Assembly (NCBI GenBank): GCA_035697145.1
Contig: DASSDL010000057.1
Coordinates: forward strand, 1-42,915
DNA: 42,915 nt
Direction of reading: 5' to 3'
Source of the DNA: DASQUK01 sp035697145
GTDB taxonomy: Bacteria > Actinomycetota > Acidimicrobiia > Acidimicrobiales > VFJN01
Below are positions 7,165 through 16,276 of this stretch, piece by piece. The notes beneath the pieces were generated by a model. It was not told the DNA's origin. It made no database searches and saw nothing but the letters and a program-made list of their open reading frames with translations. The translations under genes and the position numbers were made by a program. Position 1 is the stretch's first letter. Each line of letters begins with the position of its first letter.

Positions 7165-8493
7165 ATGAGCGAGCGTGGCCCGAGCGGCCCGGCCGGAGGT
7201 CGAGAGCGAGGAACGAGGCCCGAGACCTTCCGCGCCCCCATTGGCACACAGGACGTGCTGCCCCCGGCGTCGGCGCGCTGGGAGCGGATGGTCGCCGCGT
7301 TCGCCGGCGTCGCCGAGCGGTTCGGCTACGGCTTCGTCCACGGTCCGTTGTTCGAGGACCTCGGCGTCTTCCAACGCCTCGGCGTCGGCACCGACGTCGT
7401 CCGGAAGGAGATGTACGACTTCCACGACAAGGGTGACCGCCACATGGCGCTGCGGCCCGAGGCGACTGCCTCGATCGTCCGGGCCTACGTGCAGCACCGC
7501 CCGCCCACACCCTGGAAGGTGTGGTGCGTCACCCCGGTGTTCCGGTACGAGCGCCCGCAGGCCGGTCGCCTGCGCCAGCACCACCAGCTCGACGTCGAGG
7601 CGATCGGCGCGGCCGACCCCGATCTCGACGTGGAGATCATCGCCCTCGGCGCCGCCTACCTCGATGCCCTCGGCCTGCGTCGTTGGCGGCTGATCGTCAA
7701 CACCCTGGGCACGCCCGCCGACCGGGTGGCCTACGGCGAGGCCCTCACCGCCTGGCTGCGCGGCCGCGCCGGCGACCTGGCCCCCGAGGACCGCGACAAG
7801 ATCGACGGCCACCCGCTGCGGGTGTTGGACTCCAAGCGACCCGCCACTCAGGCCGTCGTGGCCGACGCCCCCCGCATCGCCGAGGTGCTCGACGACACCT
7901 CGCGTCGCCACTTCGAGCGGGTCCAGGACGGGCTGCGGTCACTCGGCATCCCGTTCGAGGTCGAACCGGGCCTGGTCCGGGGTCTGGACTACTACACGCA
8001 CACGCTGTTCGAGTTCCAGAGCGAGGCGTTGGACACCGCACAGTCGACGATCATCGGTGGCGGGCGCTACGACGGCCTGGTCGAGCAGCTGGGCGGCCCC
8101 CCCACGCCCGGTATCGGCTTCGGCTCGGGGATCGAACGGATGTTGCTGGCGTGCGACGCGGAGGGCGTGTTCGAGGCGCCGGCATCCAGCCTGGACGTCT
8201 TCGTGGTGGATGCCACCGACGGGCGGGCCGCCCGCGACATCACGGCCGAGCTGCGTAGCGCCGGCCTCCGGACGGATCGAGCGTTCGACGGTCGTTCGAT
8301 GAAGGCCCAGATGAAGGCTGCGGGTCGTTCGGGCGCTCGCGTGGCGGTGATCGTCGGTGAACGGGAGGCGGCCGACGGGACGGCCACCGTGCGCGACCTG
8401 ACGCAGAGCGAACAGAAGGTCGTGAGCCATGACGAGGTCGTCGACCTCGTGCGGAAGCTGCTGGTGGCGCAGGCCGAGGACGCGGGCACGTGA
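7165..8493 (+). CDS. hisS: Histidyl-tRNA synthetase
   Basis: A 442-residue class II aminoacyl-tRNA synthetase that charges tRNA-His. The N-terminal RAPIGTQDVLP, LRPEATASIVRAY (about 96-108), motif 2 VTPVFRYERPQAGRLRQHHQ (122-141), the histidine-specific LVRGLDYYTHTLFEF (270-284) and motif 3 GIGFGSGIERMLL (316-328) are all present. The anticodon-binding domain follows (about 335-430). The first 20 residues are Gly/Arg-rich and weakly conserved. The stop codon overlaps the GTG of aspS (GTGA), the common hisS-aspS pair. It appears complete and cytosolic. Confidence 0.97.
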   Translation: MSERGPSGPAGGRERGTRPETFRAPIGTQDVLPPASARWERMVAAFAGVAERFGYGFVHGPLFEDLGVFQRLGVGTDVVRKEMYDFHDKGDRHMALRPEATASIVRAYVQHRPPTPWKVWCVTPVFRYERPQAGRLRQHHQLDVEAIGAADPDLDVEIIALGAAYLDALGLRRWRLIVNTLGTPADRVAYGEALTAWLRGRAGDLAPEDRDKIDGHPLRVLDSKRPATQAVVADAPRIAEVLDDTSRRHFERVQDGLRSLGIPFEVEPGLVRGLDYYTHTLFEFQSEALDTAQSTIIGGGRYDGLVEQLGGPPTPGIGFGSGIERMLLACDAEGVFEAPASSLDVFVVDATDGRAARDITAELRSAGLRTDRAFDGRSMKAQMKAAGRSGARVAVIVGEREAADGTATVRDLTQSEQKVVSHDEVVDLVRKLLVAQAEDAGT

Positions 8494-10262
8494 GCGATGG
8501 TGTGAGCGAGGCGGGGCCGGCCCGGGGACTGCGCACGCGCTGGTGCGGCGAGCTGCGCCCGGCCCACGCCGGCCAGCGGGTCTCGTTGTGCGGCTGGGTG
8601 GCGCACCGCCGCGAGCACGGCGAACACCTGGCGTTCGTCGACCTGCGCGACCGCGAGGGGCTCGTGCAATGCGTCGTCGACGGATCGGTCGACGTGCGCA
8701 ACGAGTGGGTCGTGCGCATCACGGGCGTGGTGCGCATGCGCCCCGAGGGCACTGCCAACCCCGCCCTGGCCACCGGGGAGGTCGAGCTCGGAGAGTGCGA
8801 GGTCGACGTCCTCGCCACGGCCGAGCCAGCGCCGTTCCCCGTGGACGAGCGCGTCGAGGCCGACGAGATCCTCCGGCTGCGCTACCGCTACGTCGACCTG
8901 CGCCGCGAGCGGATGCTGCGCAACCTGCGGGCGCGGGCGCTGGCCAACGCCGCATTCCGGCAGTCGATGGAGGACCAGGGCTTCGTCGAGATCGAAACGC
9001 CCCTGCTCATCGCGTCAACCCCCGAGGGGGCGAGGGACTTCGTCGTCCCGTCACGGCTACAACCGGGCAACTTCTACGCCCTGCCGCAGAGCCCACAGCT
9101 CTTCAAGCAGCTGTGCATGGTGGGGGGGATCGACCGCTACTACCAGATCGCCCACTGCCTGCGCGACGAGGACCCCCGGGCGGACCGTCAGTTCGAGTTC
9201 CTGCAGCTCGACCTAGAGGCCAGCTTCGTGGGGCGCGACGAGGTGATGGACTTCGTGTCCGACGCGGTTCGGGCCTGCGTGGCCGCCGTGACGTCGACAA
9301 ATGGGGTGGGTGACATGCCGTCGATCCCGTGGCACGACGCCATGGAGCGCTACGGCTCCGACAAGCCCGACGTGCGCTTCGGCATGGAGCTGGTCGAGCT
9401 CACCGACGTGTTCGCCGACACCGGCTTCAAGGCGTTTGCCGGCCAGTGCGTCAAGGGGATCCGGCAGCCGGGCGGCAGCGAGACGACCTCCCGGAAGCGG
9501 CTCGACGACCTGACCGACCAGGCAAAGCGCTGGGGCGCCAAGGGCCTGGTGTGGGTGCGGGTCACGGACGATGGCCTCGACAGCCCGGTCGCCAAGTTCC
9601 TGTCGGACGGCGAGCAGGCCAAGCTATGCCAGGCGATGGACGCCGAGCCCGGCGACCTGCTGTTCCTGGTGGCCGACGTCCGGCCGGTGGTCCGCCACGT
9701 GCTCGGGTTGCTGCGCCTCGAGCTGGGCCGGCCACCCGTGACCGAGGGCGGGCTCAACTTCCTGTGGGTGGTCGACGTCCCGCTGTTCGAGGGCCTGGAC
9801 GACGACGGCCGCCCGTTGCCGGCCCACCACCCATTCACCATGCCGCACCCCGACGATCTCGAGCTGCTGGCGTCGGGAGACCCGGAGGACCTGCTGCGCG
9901 TGCGGTCCCAGGCGTACGACCTGGTGCTCAACGGCTGGGAGCTGGGCTCGGGATCGGTCCGGATCCACCGGGCCGACGTGCAGCGCACCATCTTCAGGGT
10001 GCTGGGCATCTCGGACGACCAGGCGCAGGAGCGGTTCGGGTTCCTGCTGGACGCGTTCCGCTACGGCGCCCCGCCCCACGCGGGCTTCGCCATCGGGATC
10101 GACCGGCTGGTGGCGCTGCTGGTCGGCGAGGAGAACATCCGCGAGGTCATCGCCTTCCCCAAGACCCAGTCGGGCGCCGACCCGCTGACCCGGGCCCCCA
10201 CACCCATCGACGCCGCCCACCTGGCCGAACTGGGGCTTCGCACGTTGCCGCCCAAGGCCTGA
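8490..10262 (+). CDS. aspS: Aspartyl-tRNA synthetase (bacterial type, probably non-discriminating)
   Basis: A 590-residue bacterial-type AspRS: OB-fold anticodon domain (about 15-120), catalytic core with TPEGARDFVVPSR, ALPQSPQLFKQL and RDEDPRADRQ, a GAD insertion (about 290-420) and motif 3 GFAIGIDRLVALL. His43 stands where discriminating E. coli AspRS has Leu30. A His there is the state reported for Pseudomonas-type enzymes that also charge tRNA-Asn, so the cell probably makes Asn-tRNA through GatCAB (inference). The motif 2 loop reads QFEFLQ rather than the usual QPEFTQ, a change in a normally invariant stretch. GTG start overlaps the hisS stop. Confidence 0.96.
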   Translation: MSDGVSEAGPARGLRTRWCGELRPAHAGQRVSLCGWVAHRREHGEHLAFVDLRDREGLVQCVVDGSVDVRNEWVVRITGVVRMRPEGTANPALATGEVELGECEVDVLATAEPAPFPVDERVEADEILRLRYRYVDLRRERMLRNLRARALANAAFRQSMEDQGFVEIETPLLIASTPEGARDFVVPSRLQPGNFYALPQSPQLFKQLCMVGGIDRYYQIAHCLRDEDPRADRQFEFLQLDLEASFVGRDEVMDFVSDAVRACVAAVTSTNGVGDMPSIPWHDAMERYGSDKPDVRFGMELVELTDVFADTGFKAFAGQCVKGIRQPGGSETTSRKRLDDLTDQAKRWGAKGLVWVRVTDDGLDSPVAKFLSDGEQAKLCQAMDAEPGDLLFLVADVRPVVRHVLGLLRLELGRPPVTEGGLNFLWVVDVPLFEGLDDDGRPLPAHHPFTMPHPDDLELLASGDPEDLLRVRSQAYDLVLNGWELGSGSVRIHRADVQRTIFRVLGISDDQAQERFGFLLDAFRYGAPPHAGFAIGIDRLVALLVGEENIREVIAFPKTQSGADPLTRAPTPIDAAHLAELGLRTLPPKA

Positions 10263-10265
10263 GGG

Positions 10266-11021
10266 CTAGAGCCTGTCGAGCAGGGTGGCGAGCACCTCGT
10301 CGACGTCGTTGCGGCGTTGGCGCCAGCGGCCTCCGGCGACCCTGAGGCCACCCGCGCCCACCGCCGCGCCCGCCGGCACCGCGGCGATCACCAGCCCGGG
10401 CTCGGCCGCCACCGCTCCGGCAACGCCCATGAGCACGGCCACGCCCGCGCCTGTGCCCGTGGCCCCGGCCACCACGTTGGCCCTGCTGGAAGCCAGCTCG
10501 GCCTCCAGGCGTGCCAGGGTGCGCTCGTCGGCGGCCGTAACCAGCAGCGACACCGTCCGTATGCCGTCGAGCCTGATCGCCCCGGCGAAGTCGAGTCCCC
10601 GCCGAAGGCTGGCGACCAGGTCGCGACGGGGGCGATAGAGGGAGCGGTCGCCACTGCGCCGCCGCAGCTCCAGCATCTGGCTGCGCAGGAAGCGGTCGAC
10701 GGCGGCGTGCACCGCCTCCGGACGCCGCTCGACCAGGCGCTGCTGGATGACGAAACGCGAGCTGGCGGCCCGGCTGCGGTCGACCCGCCCGGTGGGGGCG
10801 GCGGCGTCGGTCGGCAGGGCGCCGATGCGCAGCTCCGCGACCGCTTGACGGACGGCGGCGGGCGACAGGCCCACTTCGACGGCCGCCTGCTCGACCGCCT
10901 CGGCGTCATAGCCGTCGCCGGCGGTCGGTCCGTCGGCAGATGCCTCGATCTCCGACGCCCGGTGCAGCACCCGGGCAACCTCGTCGCGGGTCAGCGTCAC
11001 CCGTCGCCGCGTCTCGGACAC
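10266..11021 (-). CDS. Hypothetical protein with helix-turn-helix-like N-terminus and hydrophobic C-terminus
   Basis: A 251-residue protein that I do not recognise. Residues about 1-70 (TRDEVARVLHRASEIEA, YDAEAVEQAAVEVGLSPAAVRQAVAEL) look like a short helical domain of the kind found at the N-terminus of many actinobacterial unknowns. The middle (90-170) is basic with a strand-rich stretch (GIRTVSLLVTAADERTLARL). Residues about 185-232 are Gly/Ala/Val-rich and hydrophobic, probably two membrane helices, followed by a basic tail. It converges on aspS with only three bases between the stops and is divergent from rarA. Similar layouts occur in proteins called hypothetical membrane proteins; function unknown. 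Confidence 0.7.
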   Translation of the reverse strand: MSETRRRVTLTRDEVARVLHRASEIEASADGPTAGDGYDAEAVEQAAVEVGLSPAAVRQAVAELRIGALPTDAAAPTGRVDRSRAASSRFVIQQRLVERRPEAVHAAVDRFLRSQMLELRRRSGDRSLYRPRRDLVASLRRGLDFAGAIRLDGIRTVSLLVTAADERTLARLEAELASSRANVVAGATGTGAGVAVLMGVAGAVAAEPGLVIAAVPAGAAVGAGGLRVAGGRWRQRRNDVDEVLATLLDRL

Positions 11022-11121
11022 AGCCAGATTCTCGCATCCCCTCGCCGGGGGATGGCAATGGCCCGGGCCCTGCGGCAGGAGAGCAACGCGACGTCCGGGG
11101 ATTTCCCGGATCGAACGCCGA

Positions 11122-11127
11122 TACCCT
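11122..11127 (+). promoter_or_regulatory. -10 box of rarA (probable leaderless start)
   Basis: TACCCT ends eight bases before the rarA ATG and there is no Shine-Dalgarno sequence. The divergent hypothetical gene starts about 100 bases away. Confidence 0.4.
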
Positions 11128-11135
11128 CGCCGGCG

Positions 11136-12524
11136 ATGCCGCGCAAGTCCGGGCGAGTCGGGGACGACCTGTTCGCGGCCGCGGCCGAGGAGCGGTTGGC
11201 GCGCCAGGCGCCGCTAGCGGCACGGCTGCGTCCCCAGAGCCTCGACGACATCGTGGGCCAGGACGAGCTGGTGGGTCAGGGCCAGCCGTTGCGGGTGCTG
11301 GTGGAGTCGGACCGGCTGTCCTCGGCGATCTTCTGGGGGCCGCCAGGAACCGGCAAGACCACGCTGGCCCAGGTCATCGCCCGGCACACGGCCAAGGCGT
11401 TCGAGCAGCTGTCGGCCGTGTCGGCCAGCGTGAAGGACGTACGCGAGGTGCTCGCCCAGGCCGAGCAGCGATTGGGGGAGCGGGGGCAGGGCACGATCCT
11501 GTTCCTCGACGAGGTCCACCGCTTCAACAAGGCTCAGCAGGACGCCCTGCTGCCATCGGTGGAGAGCGGCCTGCTGGTGCTGATCGGCGCCACCACCGAG
11601 AACCCCTATTTCGAGGTCAACCCGCCGCTGTTGTCGCGCTCGACGCTGTTCCGCCTCCAGCCGTTGGATCCCCCGGCGGTGGAGCGGCTGCTGCACAAGG
11701 GGCTCGAGGCGGAGGGCGCCGAGGCCGACGAGGAGGCGCTGGCCCACCTGGCGGACCGGGCCGGCGGTGATGGCCGCCAGGCGCTCACCAGCCTGGAGGT
11801 GGCGGTGGCGCTGGCCCGCGCCCGCGCCCGTGGCGACGGCGACGGCGACGTGCACGAGACCGAGGGCGAGCGCGGCGATGCCCCTCGGGTCACGGTGGCC
11901 GACGCCGAGGCGGCGCTGGGCACGAAGCTCCACCGCTACGGCCGCGACGAGCACTACGACGTGATCTCCGCGTTCATCAAGAGCGTGCGGGGATCGGATC
12001 CCCAGGCGGCGCTGCATTACCTGGCCCGCATGCTGGAGGCCGGCGAGGATGCCCGCTTCATCGCCCGCCGGCTGGTCATCCTCGCCAGCGAGGACATCGG
12101 CGAGGCCGATCCGCTGGGCCTGGTGGTCGCCACCGCCGCCGCCCACGCAGTCGAGTACGTCGGGTTGCCCGAGGCCCAGCTCAACCTGGCGCAGGCGGTC
12201 GTCCACCTGGCCACGGCGCCCAAGTCGAACCGGTCGGCGTTGGGCGTCTGGCGGGCCCGCGAGGACGTCCGCAATGGGATCGGCAGCGAGGTTCCGGTGC
12301 ACCTGCGCGACGCCCACTACCGCTCGGCACGCTCGCTCGGGCACGGCGTCGGCTACGAGTATCCTCACGACGACCCGCGGGGATGGCTGCGCCAGCAATA
12401 CCTTCCGGACGACGCCGCTGACGCCGTCTACTACCAGCCCTCCGACCACGGCTTCGAGCAGGAGATCGCCACGCGCATGGAACGGCTCGCCAAGCAAGCC
12501 GAGTCCGACGAGGGACGCGAGTGA
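11136..12524 (+). CDS. rarA: Replication-associated recombination protein RarA/MgsA (AAA+ ATPase)
   Basis: A 462-residue AAA+ clamp-loader-like ATPase acting at stalled replication forks. The typical opening LAARLRPQSLDDIVGQDELV is followed by Walker A GPPGTGKT (68-75), Walker B LFLDEVHRF (about 122-130) and the sensor ATTENPYFEVNPPLLSR. The C-terminal tetramerisation region holds AIKSV-like FIKSVRGSDPQAALHYLARM and GIGSEVPVHLRDAHY. The start ATG 11136 gives the normal RarA N-terminus; an open frame upstream has no family similarity. An Asp/Glu/Gly insert (GDGDGDVHETEGERGD, about 232-247) is longer than usual. Its stop overlaps the next GTG (GTGA). Confidence 0.95.
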   Translation: MPRKSGRVGDDLFAAAAEERLARQAPLAARLRPQSLDDIVGQDELVGQGQPLRVLVESDRLSSAIFWGPPGTGKTTLAQVIARHTAKAFEQLSAVSASVKDVREVLAQAEQRLGERGQGTILFLDEVHRFNKAQQDALLPSVESGLLVLIGATTENPYFEVNPPLLSRSTLFRLQPLDPPAVERLLHKGLEAEGAEADEEALAHLADRAGGDGRQALTSLEVAVALARARARGDGDGDVHETEGERGDAPRVTVADAEAALGTKLHRYGRDEHYDVISAFIKSVRGSDPQAALHYLARMLEAGEDARFIARRLVILASEDIGEADPLGLVVATAAAHAVEYVGLPEAQLNLAQAVVHLATAPKSNRSALGVWRAREDVRNGIGSEVPVHLRDAHYRSARSLGHGVGYEYPHDDPRGWLRQQYLPDDAADAVYYQPSDHGFEQEIATRMERLAKQAESDEGRE

Positions 12525-12925
12525 GCGCCTCGGACCTGGCCGCGGTCATCGTCGCTGCCGCCAGCGTGGTGGCCGTGGTGCTGCTGGCGGTGGGGGTGGT
12601 GGCGATGCTCCGGACCCTGCGGGCGCTGCGCGACGTCGCCCATCTGCTGCGGACCGAGACCGTCCCCGTGCTCGACGACCTGCGCGACACCGTCGATGCC
12701 GCCAACGGCGAGATCGAGCGGCTCGACCAGCTGGTGACGACGGCCGAGTCGGTGACCGGCACCGTGGACTCGGCCTCGCGTCTCGCCTACATCGCAATGG
12801 CCAACCCGGTGATCAAGGGCGTGGCGTTCGCCAGCGGGACGGCGAAGGCAGCCCGCCGGTTCCGGGGTCGCCGCGACGACAACAACGGCGCCGGCGACCG
12901 CGGCACCGGCAGGGGCGACCGCTGA
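12521..12925 (+). CDS. DUF948-like small membrane protein
   Basis: A 134-residue protein with one strong N-terminal membrane helix (about 5-30, LAAVIVAAASVVAVVLLAVG). A helical region follows (RDVAHLLRTETVPVLDDLRD, then TVDAANGEIERLDQLVTTAE), then a disordered Arg/Asp/Gly tail. This is the DUF948 layout seen in actinobacterial membrane proteins next to alaS or rarA. The function is unknown; an envelope scaffold role is plausible. It overlaps rarA by four bases and its TGA overlaps the ATG of the next gene (TGATG). Confidence 0.7.
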   Translation: MSASDLAAVIVAAASVVAVVLLAVGVVAMLRTLRALRDVAHLLRTETVPVLDDLRDTVDAANGEIERLDQLVTTAESVTGTVDSASRLAYIAMANPVIKGVAFASGTAKAARRFRGRRDDNNGAGDRGTGRGDR

Positions 12926-13173
12926 TGTTCCTGATCCGGCGGCTCGTCTGGTTCACGTCGGGGGCGACCGCCGGCCTCGGCGGTGCCATGTGGATGCGGC
13001 GCCGGATCCGGCGCACCGTGCGGCGTTACGCCCCGGAGCACCTGCAGGCCGAGGCGACCGCCTCGGTCCGCCGGCTGGGCTCGGGTGTGCGAGACGCCGT
13101 GGCCGAGGGCCGCAACGCGATGCGGCAGCGCGAGGCCGAGCTCCGCGCCGAGCTGCGCCCGGGCGCCCGGTAG
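12925..13173 (+). CDS. Small membrane protein (DUF6167-like) upstream of alaS
   Basis: An 82-residue protein starting MFLIRRLVWFTSGATAGLGG, one short membrane helix flanked by arginines. A basic WMRRRIRRTVRRYAP segment and an amphipathic helix (ATASVRRLGSGVRDAVAEGR) follow. Short proteins of this form commonly precede alaS in actinobacteria beside a DUF948 protein. The two genes overlap by one base and are surely co-expressed; they may form a small membrane complex. Function unknown. Confidence 0.7.
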   Translation: MFLIRRLVWFTSGATAGLGGAMWMRRRIRRTVRRYAPEHLQAEATASVRRLGSGVRDAVAEGRNAMRQREAELRAELRPGAR

Positions 13174-13246
13174 GGCAACGAGTCGGTAGCCAGCTCCGGC
13201 GCGCGCACCAGCTGGAACCGTGGCGTCGGGAACTGACGCCTCCGCC

Positions 13247-13252
13247 TAGGCT
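13247..13252 (+). promoter_or_regulatory. -10 box of alaS
   Basis: TAGGCT ends ten bases before the alaS ATG with no Shine-Dalgarno sequence between them, so the message is leaderless or nearly so. No T-box fits in the 89 bases upstream. Confidence 0.4.
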
Positions 13253-13262
13253 GACACCACTT

Positions 13263-15854
13263 ATGGCACCGCGGACATCTGCCGAGCTACGCCGCGTCTG
13301 GAACGAGTTCTTCGCCGCCAAGCAGCACACGCTCGTCCCCTCGGCCAGCCTCATCCCGACGCACCCGAGCGCACCGATGTTCACCAACTCCGGGATGATG
13401 CAGTTCGTCCCCTACTTCCTGGGCGAGGAGCCGGCGCCGTTCCACCCTCCCCGGGCGGCGTCGGTGCAGCGCTGCGTGCGGGCCGGTGGCAAGCACAACG
13501 ATCTCGACGCCATCGGGCGGTCCCACCGGCACCTCAGCTTCTTCGAGATGCTCGGCAACTTCAGCTTCGGCGACTACTTCAAGGCCGAAGCCATCGCCTG
13601 GGCCTGGGAGTTCGTGACCGAGGTGCTGGAGCTCGACCCGGACCGCTTGTGGGTGACCGTCCACGTGAGCGACGACGAGGCGTCCGACATCTGGACCGAC
13701 CTCGTCGGCTGCCCGCGCGACCGCGTCCAGCGGCTCGACAGGGAGAACTTCTGGGAGATGGGCGACACCGGGCCGTGCGGCCCGTCGTCCGAGATCTTCT
13801 GGGACAACGGCCCGGAGTTCGGTCCCGATGGCGGCCCGGCCAACCCCGAGGCCGAGGAGCGCTACGTCGAGCTCTGGAACCTGGTGTTCCCCCAGTACAA
13901 CCGGGGAGCCGACGGCCAGCTCAGCGACCTGCCGAACAAGAACATCGACACCGGCGCCGGGCTCGAACGCATCATGGCCGCGCTCGCCGGCAGCCACAGC
14001 CTCTACGACTCCGACACGCTCCGCGAGCTGGTGGGCGAGGCCCAATCGGTCACCGGGCACCGGTTGGGCGAGTCCGAGCTGGGCGACATCGCCCTGCGGC
14101 TGCTCGCCGACCATGCCCGCACCATGACATTCCTGGTGGCCGACGGGGTGATCCCCTCCAACGAGGACCGCGGCTACGTGTTGCGCCGCATCATCCGCCG
14201 CGCCATCCGCTTCGCGTACCTCCTCGGCGTCGAGCGCCCGGTGCTGCCCCCGATGGTCGAGCGCACGATCGAGCTGATGGGCGACGAATATCCGGAGGTG
14301 GTCACCGGTCGCGACCTGGTGGTGCCCGTCATCACCCGCGAGGAGGAATCGTTCCGGCGCACCCTGGCCCGCGGCTCGCAGATCCTCGACACCCAGCTCG
14401 ACCGCCTCGGCGACGGTGGCACCCTGCCCGGTGACGTGGCCTTCCTGCTGCACGACACTTACGGCTTCCCGTTCGAGGTCACCCAGGAGATGGCGCAGTT
14501 GCGGGGCTTCGAGGTCGACGTGGCCGGGTTCGAGTCGGACATGGCTGCGCAGCGCCAGCGGGCCCGGGAGGCGGGCAAGGGCGGCGGCGTCGCCACGGGG
14601 GAGGAGGTCGACGCCCAGCGCCGCCTGCTGGTCGAGCACGGCCCGACCGAGTTCACCGGCCGCCGGGAGTACGAGACCGAGGCGACCGTGATCGGAGTCA
14701 TCGGCGATGCCGTCTACCTCGACCGGACGCCGTTCTACGCCGAGGCAGGTGGCCAGATCGGCGACACCGGCACCATCACCACCGACACCGGCATGGCCGA
14801 GGTGGTGGACACGACCTACGCCCTCCCCGGTCTGCACGCGCACCACGTCAAGGTGCAGGAGGGGGCCATCGAGGTCGGGCAGCAAGCGGTGGCGCGCATC
14901 GACGGCGAGCGTCGCGACGCCATCCGTCGCAACCACACCGGCACGCACATCCTCCACTGGGCGCTGCGCGAGGTGCTCGGCAGCCACGCGAAGCAGCAGG
15001 GCTCGCTGGTGGCGCCAGACCGGCTGCGGTTCGACTTCAGCCACTTCGAGCCGGTGACCGATGACCAGCTGCGGGCCATCGAGGACCTGGCCAATCGCGA
15101 GATCCTGCACAACGCGCCCGTCCGGCACTTCGAGACCACCATGGACGAGGCCCGGGCGATGGGCGCCATCGCCTTCTTCGGCGACAAGTACGGCGACATC
15201 GTGCGGGTCCTGGAGGCGGGCGAGCACTCGGTCGAGCTGTGCGGCGGCACCCACGTTCGCCGCCTGGGCGACATCGGTCCCATCAAGGTCGTCAGCGAGG
15301 GCTCGATCGGCTCGAACCTGCGGCGCATCGAGGCGGTGACCGGGTTCGGGCCGATCGAGCGCCTGCGCCAGGAGGAGGAGCTGGTGTCGAGGGCGGCCGA
15401 CGTGCTCGGCACCACACCCGACGAGCTGCCGGTCGCCGCCGAGCGACTGCGCGGCGAGCTAAGGACCCTGCGTGACGAGCTCAAAGACCTGCGACGCCAG
15501 GCCGCGGGGAGCCGGGCGGGTGACCTCGGGGCGGGGGTGGTGGAGGGCGTGGTGGTGGCCAGGGTCGACGGCGTCGGCCGCGACGACCTGCGCGACCTGG
15601 CTACCGCGGTGCGTGACCAACCAAGCGTGCGGGCCGTTGTCCTCGGCGGCGAACCCCCGGGCGGCGGTGTGGCCCTGGTGGCGGCGGTCACCAAGGACAG
15701 CGGCCTCAACGCCGCCGAGCTGATCGCCGAGCCCGCCCGCACCGTCGGGGGCGGCGGCGGCAAAAGCCCCGACCTGGCGGTCGCCGGCGGCCGTGACCCG
15801 TCGCGGCTCGACGAGGCGCTGGACCAGGCCCGCGCCGCCGCCGGCATCGGGTGA
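13263..15854 (+). CDS. alaS: Alanyl-tRNA synthetase
   Basis: An 863-residue class II synthetase that charges tRNA-Ala. The catalytic domain opens TSAELRRVWNEFFAAKQHT and holds PMFTNSGMMQFVPYFLG, RCVRAGGKHNDLD, FFEMLGNFSFGDYF and ENFWEMGDTGPCGPSSEI. The editing domain carries its zinc ligands as HTGTH (H558, H562) and CGGTH (C660, H664). The C-Ala domain follows, with the Gly-rich GGGGGKSPDLAVAGGRD near the end. Length is normal. ATG 13263 is the only start giving the family N-terminus. The stop overlaps the GTG of ruvX. Confidence 0.97.
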   Translation: MAPRTSAELRRVWNEFFAAKQHTLVPSASLIPTHPSAPMFTNSGMMQFVPYFLGEEPAPFHPPRAASVQRCVRAGGKHNDLDAIGRSHRHLSFFEMLGNFSFGDYFKAEAIAWAWEFVTEVLELDPDRLWVTVHVSDDEASDIWTDLVGCPRDRVQRLDRENFWEMGDTGPCGPSSEIFWDNGPEFGPDGGPANPEAEERYVELWNLVFPQYNRGADGQLSDLPNKNIDTGAGLERIMAALAGSHSLYDSDTLRELVGEAQSVTGHRLGESELGDIALRLLADHARTMTFLVADGVIPSNEDRGYVLRRIIRRAIRFAYLLGVERPVLPPMVERTIELMGDEYPEVVTGRDLVVPVITREEESFRRTLARGSQILDTQLDRLGDGGTLPGDVAFLLHDTYGFPFEVTQEMAQLRGFEVDVAGFESDMAAQRQRAREAGKGGGVATGEEVDAQRRLLVEHGPTEFTGRREYETEATVIGVIGDAVYLDRTPFYAEAGGQIGDTGTITTDTGMAEVVDTTYALPGLHAHHVKVQEGAIEVGQQAVARIDGERRDAIRRNHTGTHILHWALREVLGSHAKQQGSLVAPDRLRFDFSHFEPVTDDQLRAIEDLANREILHNAPVRHFETTMDEARAMGAIAFFGDKYGDIVRVLEAGEHSVELCGGTHVRRLGDIGPIKVVSEGSIGSNLRRIEAVTGFGPIERLRQEEELVSRAADVLGTTPDELPVAAERLRGELRTLRDELKDLRRQAAGSRAGDLGAGVVEGVVVARVDGVGRDDLRDLATAVRDQPSVRAVVLGGEPPGGGVALVAAVTKDSGLNAAELIAEPARTVGGGGGKSPDLAVAGGRDPSRLDEALDQARAAAGIG

Positions 15855-16276
15855 CCCGGGCCCTCGGACTCGACCTCGGGAGCCGGCGAATCGGCGTGGC
15901 GCTGTCCGACAGCGCCGGGACGGTGGCCACGCCCTACGACGTGTTGACGCGCTCGGGCGACCAGATTCGCGACCACGGGAGGATCGCCGAGCTCGTGGAC
16001 GAGGCCGGCGCCGAGGTCGTGGTGGTGGGGCTGCCGCTGTCGCTCGACGGGTCCATCGGCCCGGCGGCCCGCAGCATCCTCGACGAGACCGACGAATTGC
16101 GGGCCCGGCTACCGGTCGGTGTCGTGACCTGGGACGAGCGCCTGTCCACCGTCGAGGCCCAGCGGCGCCTGCGCGCGGTGGGCGTGAAGGGCCCCAAGGG
16201 TCGCCGGGTCGTCGATCAGGTCGCTGCTACGGTGATTCTCCAGTCGTGGTTGGACGCGGGCCAGCCACGCGTGTGA
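15851..16276 (+). CDS. ruvX: RuvX/YqgF Holliday junction resolvase-like protein
   Basis: A 141-residue RNase H-fold protein with the family signature ALGLDLGSRRIGVALSDSAG at its start and acidic residues in VVVGLPLSLDGSIGP and TWDERLSTVEAQRRL. It is implicated in 16S rRNA 5' maturation and resembles Holliday junction resolvases. It overlaps alaS by four bases at its start and mltG by four bases at its end (both GTGA). The alaS-ruvX-mltG-aroE order is a conserved actinobacterial cluster. Confidence 0.95.
   Translation: MTRALGLDLGSRRIGVALSDSAGTVATPYDVLTRSGDQIRDHGRIAELVDEAGAEVVVVGLPLSLDGSIGPAARSILDETDELRARLPVGVVTWDERLSTVEAQRRLRAVGVKGPKGRRVVDQVAATVILQSWLDAGQPRV

Noticed and set aside
6046..7911. 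A 621-codon reverse frame across corA and hisS
   Set aside because: Antisense shadow of two confidently identified genes, with low-complexity His/Gly/Val composition.
13174..13262. Possible T-box or riboswitch ahead of alaS
   Set aside because: Only 89 bases, no stem I or T-box sequence, and a -10 box lies ten bases from the ATG.
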